A stretch of 7,285 bases of DNA, from NCBI GenBank assembly GCA_038154685.1, contig JAYPYW010000105.1, positions 1-7,285 on the forward strand. The letters are read 5' to 3'. The translations under genes and the position numbers were made by a program. Below the pieces are notes generated by a model. That model had not been told where the DNA came from. It made no database searches and saw only the letters and a list, made by a program, of their open reading frames with translations. This document shows positions 6,643-7,285 of this stretch, piece by piece (position 1 is the first letter of the stretch; the number at the start of each line of letters is the position of its first letter). Origin of the DNA: GCA-002722245 sp038154685 (GTDB lineage Bacteria; Bacteroidota; Bacteroidia; Flavobacteriales_C; GCA-002722245).

Positions 6643-6673
6643 CAAAAGTAAGTGAATTGAATAATTAAAACAA
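6643..6673 (-). promoter_or_regulatory. Predicted Bacteroidota-type promoter for the transferase-transglycosylase-uvrA-LOG operon
   Basis: On the minus strand TTG (6673-6671, the second-last sense codon of rfbC) is followed by exactly 20 bases and then TACTTTTG (6650-6643). This is a full match to TTG-N(17-23)-TAnnTTTG with mid-range spacing. The expected start of transcription is about 15 bases upstream of the transferase ATG at 6621, so the leader would be very short. Confidence 0.68.
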
Positions 6674-7207
6674 GGAAGTGAAGTTTTCAAACAAATCTCC
6701 TTCGTTATCTTTTTTCGAAGTAGAAGGATTTTCCGTTTCCCATTCAATGTTTAATGTAGGATCATTCCAGATTATAGATCCTTCTGAATCAGGGTTATAA
6801 TAATTAGTTACTTTATAAGCGAAAATTGTATCGTCTTCTAACGTTTCAAATCCGTGCGCAAAGCCAGGAGGAATCCAAAGCATTTTAAAATTTTCTTCTG
6901 AAAGATGAATTTTAAAAGATTGACCATAAGTAGCTGAATCTTTTCTGATATCAACTACAACATCATTTACCGCTCCCTTAATAACTCTAACTAGTTTTCC
7001 TTGTTGGAAAGGAGGGTTTTGAAAATGTAAACCTCTTAAAACTCCTTTTGATGAAAGGGATTGGTTGTCCTGAACAAATTCAAAACCTCCAATTAATTCT
7101 TTTAGGTCTTGAGCGTTAAAAGACTCCATAAAGTAGCCTCTATGGTCCCCAAAAACATTAGGTTCAATTATAAATAAACCTTCTATTGGTGTTGAGATTG
7201 TTTTCAT
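6665..7207 (-). CDS. rfbC: dTDP-4-dehydrorhamnose 3,5-epimerase (RmlC/RfbC)
   Basis: RmlC epimerises C3 and C5 of dTDP-4-keto-6-deoxyglucose, the third step of dTDP-L-rhamnose synthesis; it is a cytosolic cupin dimer. The 180 residues match the family length. Visible landmarks are FGDHRGYFMESF (19-30), the active-site segment GVLRGLHFQ (55-63) with base His61 and Arg58, Lys71 in QGKLVRV, PPGFAHGF (113-120), Tyr131 in AYKVTNYY, IIWNDP (145-150), and KKD with Asp167 near the end, the expected partner of the catalytic His. Relative to Salmonella RmlC (His63, Lys73, Tyr133) the first three sit at a constant offset of two. Its ATG overlaps the TGA of the upstream gene (ATGA), so it belongs to an operon entering from beyond the window edge. 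The other rml genes are not in view. A paralogue making a related 6-deoxyhexose cannot be excluded, but the key residues favour RmlC. Confidence 0.95.
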   Translation of the reverse strand: MKTISTPIEGLFIIEPNVFGDHRGYFMESFNAQDLKELIGGFEFVQDNQSLSSKGVLRGLHFQNPPFQQGKLVRVIKGAVNDVVVDIRKDSATYGQSFKIHLSEENFKMLWIPPGFAHGFETLEDDTIFAYKVTNYYNPDSEGSIIWNDPTLNIEWETENPSTSKKDNEGDLFENFTSLF

Positions 7208-7285
7208 TTCAAGTTAAGCCATTTTTTTAAACCTCTCTTTTCCTTCTCAGGTTTCTCTTCATAGTACCCATGGTTTCCTCCATAC
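7204..7285 (-). CDS. C-terminal 26 codons of an unidentified gene, ending in ATGA overlap with rfbC
   Basis: Of the three minus-strand frames between rfbC and the window edge, only one is open throughout. It ends in TGA at 7206-7204, sharing the bases ATGA with the rfbC start, a typical coupled-operon junction. The encoded tail reads YGGNHGYYEEKPEKEKRG followed by LKKWLNLK: tyrosines, then a charged stretch, then a basic amphipathic end. This is reminiscent of the Tyr-cluster tails of Wzc-like polysaccharide tyrosine kinases in Bacteroidota, which would suit a neighbour of rfbC, but 26 residues cannot identify the family. Being a coding 3' end is fairly secure; function is a guess. Confidence 0.6.
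   Translation of the reverse strand, partial: YGGNHGYYEEKPEKEKRGLKKWLNLK

Overview
The window reads as ordinary chromosome of a Bacteroidota bacterium, most likely in or near the Flavobacteriia. It is AT-rich with TAA/TGA/TAG stops and almost no Shine-Dalgarno sequences. It has two good matches to the Bacteroidota promoter form TTG-N(17-23)-TAnnTTTG, and its proteins carry sequence habits I associate with that phylum. This placement is an inference from the sequence alone. Every supported gene lies on the minus strand, so transcription runs from high to low coordinates.

Layout in transcription order. (1) 7204-7285 is the last 26 codons of an unidentified gene with a Tyr-containing, basic tail; its TGA overlaps the rfbC ATG (ATGA). 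(2) rfbC, 7207-6665, is dTDP-4-dehydrorhamnose 3,5-epimerase. (3) A 43-bp gap carries a strong promoter candidate. (4) 6621-5575 is a WecA/MraY-type polyprenyl-phosphate sugar-1-phosphate transferase. (5) 5588-4467 is an MltD-like lytic transglycosylase, interrupted by a 10-N assembly gap. (6) uvrA, 4486-1658, is the UvrABC damage-recognition ATPase; it appears to start at TTG. (7) 1588-881 is a LOG-family (TIGR00730-type) protein. (8) After a 77-bp spacer with another promoter candidate, 803-1 is the N-terminal part of an outer-membrane beta-barrel protein that runs off the window.

How the genes fit together. The right end looks like the edge of a surface-polysaccharide locus: a dTDP-rhamnose-type epimerase next to the enzyme that loads the first sugar phosphate onto the lipid carrier. 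The transferase, transglycosylase and uvrA overlap by 14 and 20 bp. LOG follows after 69 bp, so the four probably form one operon joining envelope assembly, peptidoglycan cleavage, DNA repair and nucleotide processing. The outer-membrane protein seems to have its own promoter.

I do not see a novel defence system, mobile element, CRISPR array or RNA gene. The points worth a second look are local: the TTG start and operon position of uvrA, a Gly-to-Val change in the LOG signature, a repeat-flanked gap in the transglycosylase, a perfect 10-bp inverted repeat inside the outer-membrane gene, and an inverted repeat lying on that gene's promoter. No stretch longer than about 80 bases is without a gene.
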